From positions 1 through 16,718 of the forward strand of contig DATDQA010000068.1 of assembly GCA_035292505.1 (NCBI GenBank): 16,718 nucleotides of DNA, written 5' to 3'. The stretch's first letter is position 1. Each line of letters opens with the position of its first letter. Below the pieces are notes generated by a model, which saw only the letters and a list, made by a program, of their open reading frames with translations, was not told the DNA's origin and made no database searches. This document shows positions 15,366-16,718 of the stretch, piece after piece. The DNA comes from DATDQA01 sp035292505. Its GTDB lineage: Bacteria > Bacteroidota > Bacteroidia > Chitinophagales > Saprospiraceae. A program made the position numbers and the translations under genes.

Positions 15366-15471
15366 GATTGTCAAATCTGCAATTACTTAACCAGGAAGTG
15401 TACTAAGAACACGAAGCTGACAAAGTCACAGAGACTTGTGGAAGGTTGTCAAATCTGCGGATACTTAATCA
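15366..15471. repeat. Direct repeat of a 28-base unit, 78 bases apart, around CACGAAG-like units
   Basis: Units 15366-15393 and 15444-15471 share 23 of 28 bases, including TTGTCAAATCTGC and TACTTAA. The spacer (15394-15443) consists of degenerate CACGAAG/ACAAAGTCACAGAG units. The core TTGTCAAATC is also the arm of the hairpin at 13156-13187, which likewise has CACGAA-type units beside it, so the two gaps carry one composite repeat family. The repeat lies downstream of the EGF-domain gene and overlaps the 5' extension of the neighbouring ORF, another reason not to use that extension. Confidence 0.65.
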
Positions 15472-15503
15472 CCAACACGCAGAATCTTAAGTTACATGAG
15501 AAT

Positions 15504-16091
15504 TCAAAATCCGCTTTCGGATGCAGCGTCAGAGTACAAATACTCTACATCCAGGGTAAAGGCAAGAGGGCCACCATCATCTACAACTATTCTCCCAGGA
15601 AAACCATTGGTATCTTGATAAAGATGAAATTGAATCTCCCCCATATCTTCTGAGAGTATTCCGACCCCTTCATAATCAAGCAGCCTGAGTGTATACAGCT
15701 GTGTTACATTAAATAAGAACATGGTATTGATAGAGAATTGGTACTCCCTGGCAGGATCAGCATTTTCAATAAGGGTCAGGGGCTGTGCAAGTGGGCCGTC
15801 TTCATCATAGAGCCTGAAGAAGAGATCAGGCCCATCGGTCCCATCCCATTGCCTATCGCCGTTAAATGCGGGAAATCGCGCCACTCTGACAGCGAGGAGC
15901 TGGATTTTATCAGGTGTTAGCTGTTCCTGGCAGTTTGGCCCGGTAAACCGCTCAGGACAATCACAAATTCCATTGACGCAAACACCTCCATTCAGACATA
16001 TAGTATTCTCGCAAGAATCATTTGTCGAACAGGATGTATTACCTAACATCAAGAATGTGGTGAAGACGAAAACGAACTGTATCGATCTCAT
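15504..16091 (-). CDS. EGF-domain lipoprotein with C2-like acidic domain
   Basis: Exported protein, 195 residues from ATG 16091; the 36 upstream codons of the open frame look non-coding and would hide the signal peptide MRSIQFVFVFTTFLMLGNTS followed by Cys21, a weak but plausible lipobox. Residues 27-54 are a complete EGF-like module with six cysteines at 27, 32, 38, 43, 45 and 54 (C-x4-C-x5-C-x4-C-x-C-x8-C) and the CLNGGVC and CDCPERFTGPNC motifs. The rest (about 60-187) has the look of a C2-type beta sandwich: VARFPAFNGDRQWDGTDGPD, then FRLYDED, LLDYEG and SEDMGEIQF, whose aspartates (83, 86, 89, 96, 98, 139, 149) could bind calcium. Proteins of this pattern are common in Bacteroidota as surface lipoproteins of unknown function. 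Its partners and substrate are unknown. Confidence 0.8.
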   Translation of the reverse strand: MRSIQFVFVFTTFLMLGNTSCSTNDSCENTICLNGGVCVNGICDCPERFTGPNCQEQLTPDKIQLLAVRVARFPAFNGDRQWDGTDGPDLFFRLYDEDGPLAQPLTLIENADPAREYQFSINTMFLFNVTQLYTLRLLDYEGVGILSEDMGEIQFHLYQDTNGFPGRIVVDDGGPLAFTLDVEYLYSDAASESGF

Positions 16092-16279
16092 CGGATTAAG
16101 TATTTGGTGAACAAAGTGCCAAAAACTGGGATGAGATGAATGACTATCGGCTTGATCAGAGAGAGTTGGAAATTCAGTATTACGCCATATAAGGTACAAC
16201 GCCAGTCATGATAATTGTAGTACCCGATCGTGATACTATTTCTTCTCTCCTTTTCGTGGTAGTGTCTATTGCTTTTAGT
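16092..16279. other. Non-coding gap upstream of the EGF lipoprotein gene
   Basis: About 190 bases with no convincing ORF, no exact TAnnTTTG box on the minus strand and no marked repeat. The promoter of the lipoprotein gene is probably here, but I could not identify it. Confidence 0.5.
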
Positions 16280-16336
16280 AAAAAAAAGAAGGTGAGCAGT
16301 AAATTCAATCCAACTATTTTGAAGATGCTCACCTTC
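16280..16336 (-). terminator. Intrinsic terminator of the disordered-protein gene
   Basis: Read on the minus strand, GAAGGTGAGCA (16336-16326) pairs perfectly with TGCTCACCTTC (16298-16288) and is followed by eight T (16287-16280). The stem of 11 pairs has a long 27-base loop. It lies 53 bases after the stop codon of the minus-strand gene at 16390, which it should terminate. Confidence 0.8.
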
Positions 16337-16389
16337 AGAATCTCTTTGTTTCAACAACAAAGAAGACATTGTTTACTTACTCAACTTTC

Positions 16390-16718
16390 CTAGTCCTCGT
16401 CTTCGGAATCTTCTTCCACCATACTTTCCTCTTCTAACTCATCATCTTCACTCAAGTATTTTTCATTGGAAGGATCAATATCGCGTCCTGGTGCATTCTT
16501 GGCAATCGGCTTGTCCTGATCCTTTTCAGACGGCGGAGATTGTCGTTGCTGCTCCTGTCCTTGCGGCTGTTGATCACGTCTCAATGGCTGCTCATCATAT
16601 CTTCGTGGTTCCTGACTCGTAGGGTTATCTGACTTTTCCGTTTGTCGATCCTCACCCTGTGGTTGTTCACGCCTGTCAGATTGCTTCGGCGTGTGAGTAT
16701 GCGCCGGGTTTTCACCGG
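16390..16718 (-). CDS. Disordered, acidic-tailed protein of unknown function (5' end missing)
   Basis: The minus-strand frame is open from the stop TAG at 16390-16392 to the window edge, about 108 residues, so the start is outside. Any start placed at the TTG near 16584 would be too short, as the same composition continues upstream. The visible part is almost wholly Gln, Pro, Arg, Glu, Asp, Lys and Ser with repeated QPQGE/QPQGQEQQ-like pieces, then a short less biased stretch (KNAPGRDIDPSNEKYLSE) and a strongly acidic C-terminus (EDDELEEESMVEEDSEDED). This predicts an intrinsically disordered polypeptide with no membrane segment or cysteine in view. I do not recognise a family. The sequence bias and the strong terminator after it argue that it is a real expressed gene. 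The short conserved-looking stretch could be a docking motif, but this is a guess. Confidence 0.7.
   Translation of the reverse strand, partial: GENPAHTHTPKQSDRREQPQGEDRQTEKSDNPTSQEPRRYDEQPLRRDQQPQGQEQQRQSPPSEKDQDKPIAKNAPGRDIDPSNEKYLSEDDELEEESMVEEDSEDED

Noticed and set aside
15294..15374. 27-residue TTG-started extension of the AdoMet-decarboxylase-like protein
   Set aside because: It overlaps the predicted promoter box and the TTGTCAAATC repeat; ATG 15293 gives the normal family length.
15366..15471. CRISPR-like repeat-spacer pattern
   Set aside because: Only two imperfect copies, with a low-complexity spacer and no cas genes.

Overview
The window reads as chromosomal DNA of a member of the Bacteroidota. 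The signs are: start codons mostly without Shine-Dalgarno sequences, perfect TAnnTTTG promoter -7 boxes upstream of two genes, intergenic gaps packed with low-complexity AATGTTTAATGTT-type and CACGAA-type repeats and with CCCCTGAAGGGG-type palindromes, and an EGF-domain lipoprotein and a TetR-TolC-MFP-RND operon of the kind common in that phylum. No finer placement is safe. The pyruvate:ferredoxin oxidoreductase implies low-potential ferredoxin metabolism, at least in micro-oxic or anoxic conditions.

Region 1 (1-6069, + strand) is a tight three-gene operon whose first gene is cut by the window edge. It encodes a GltD-like FAD/NAD(P)H oxidoreductase with a C-terminal poly-ferredoxin domain, a full-length pyruvate:ferredoxin (flavodoxin) oxidoreductase (nifJ type), and a dihydroorotate-dehydrogenase-like flavoprotein that lacks the usual catalytic Cys/Ser. 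Gaps are 9 and 17 bases. The layout suggests one redox module: pyruvate oxidation to acetyl-CoA, reduced ferredoxin, and a possible electron exchange with NAD(P)H; the job of the DHOD-like protein is open.

Region 2 (6070-6384) is non-coding, between convergent genes. It holds AACATTGAA-type repeats with a perfect hairpin, and a 150-base imperfect inverted repeat with 17-base ends that looks like a MITE or REP-type element.

Region 3 (6385-13025, - strand) is a complete tripartite efflux operon in transcription order: TetR regulator, TolC-like outer-membrane channel, lipoprotein membrane-fusion protein, RND pump. A TATGTTTG promoter box lies just before the regulator. Two of the gaps inside the operon are filled with the same AATGTTT-type repeats as region 2.

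Region 4 (13026-16718) is a looser set of - strand genes separated by repeat-rich gaps: an APC-family amino acid permease, a small protein with the AdoMet-decarboxylase fold but an altered active site, an EGF-like lipoprotein with a C2-like acidic domain, and the C-terminal end of a highly disordered acidic protein followed by a clear intrinsic terminator. The 80-base inverted-repeat element beside the permease stop codon seems to have separated that gene from a hairpin that once followed it directly.

No rRNA, tRNA, CRISPR array, transposase or phage gene was seen. The most unusual items are the AdoMet-decarboxylase-like protein without its processing histidine, the DHOD-like enzyme without its catalytic base, and the two small inverted-repeat elements.
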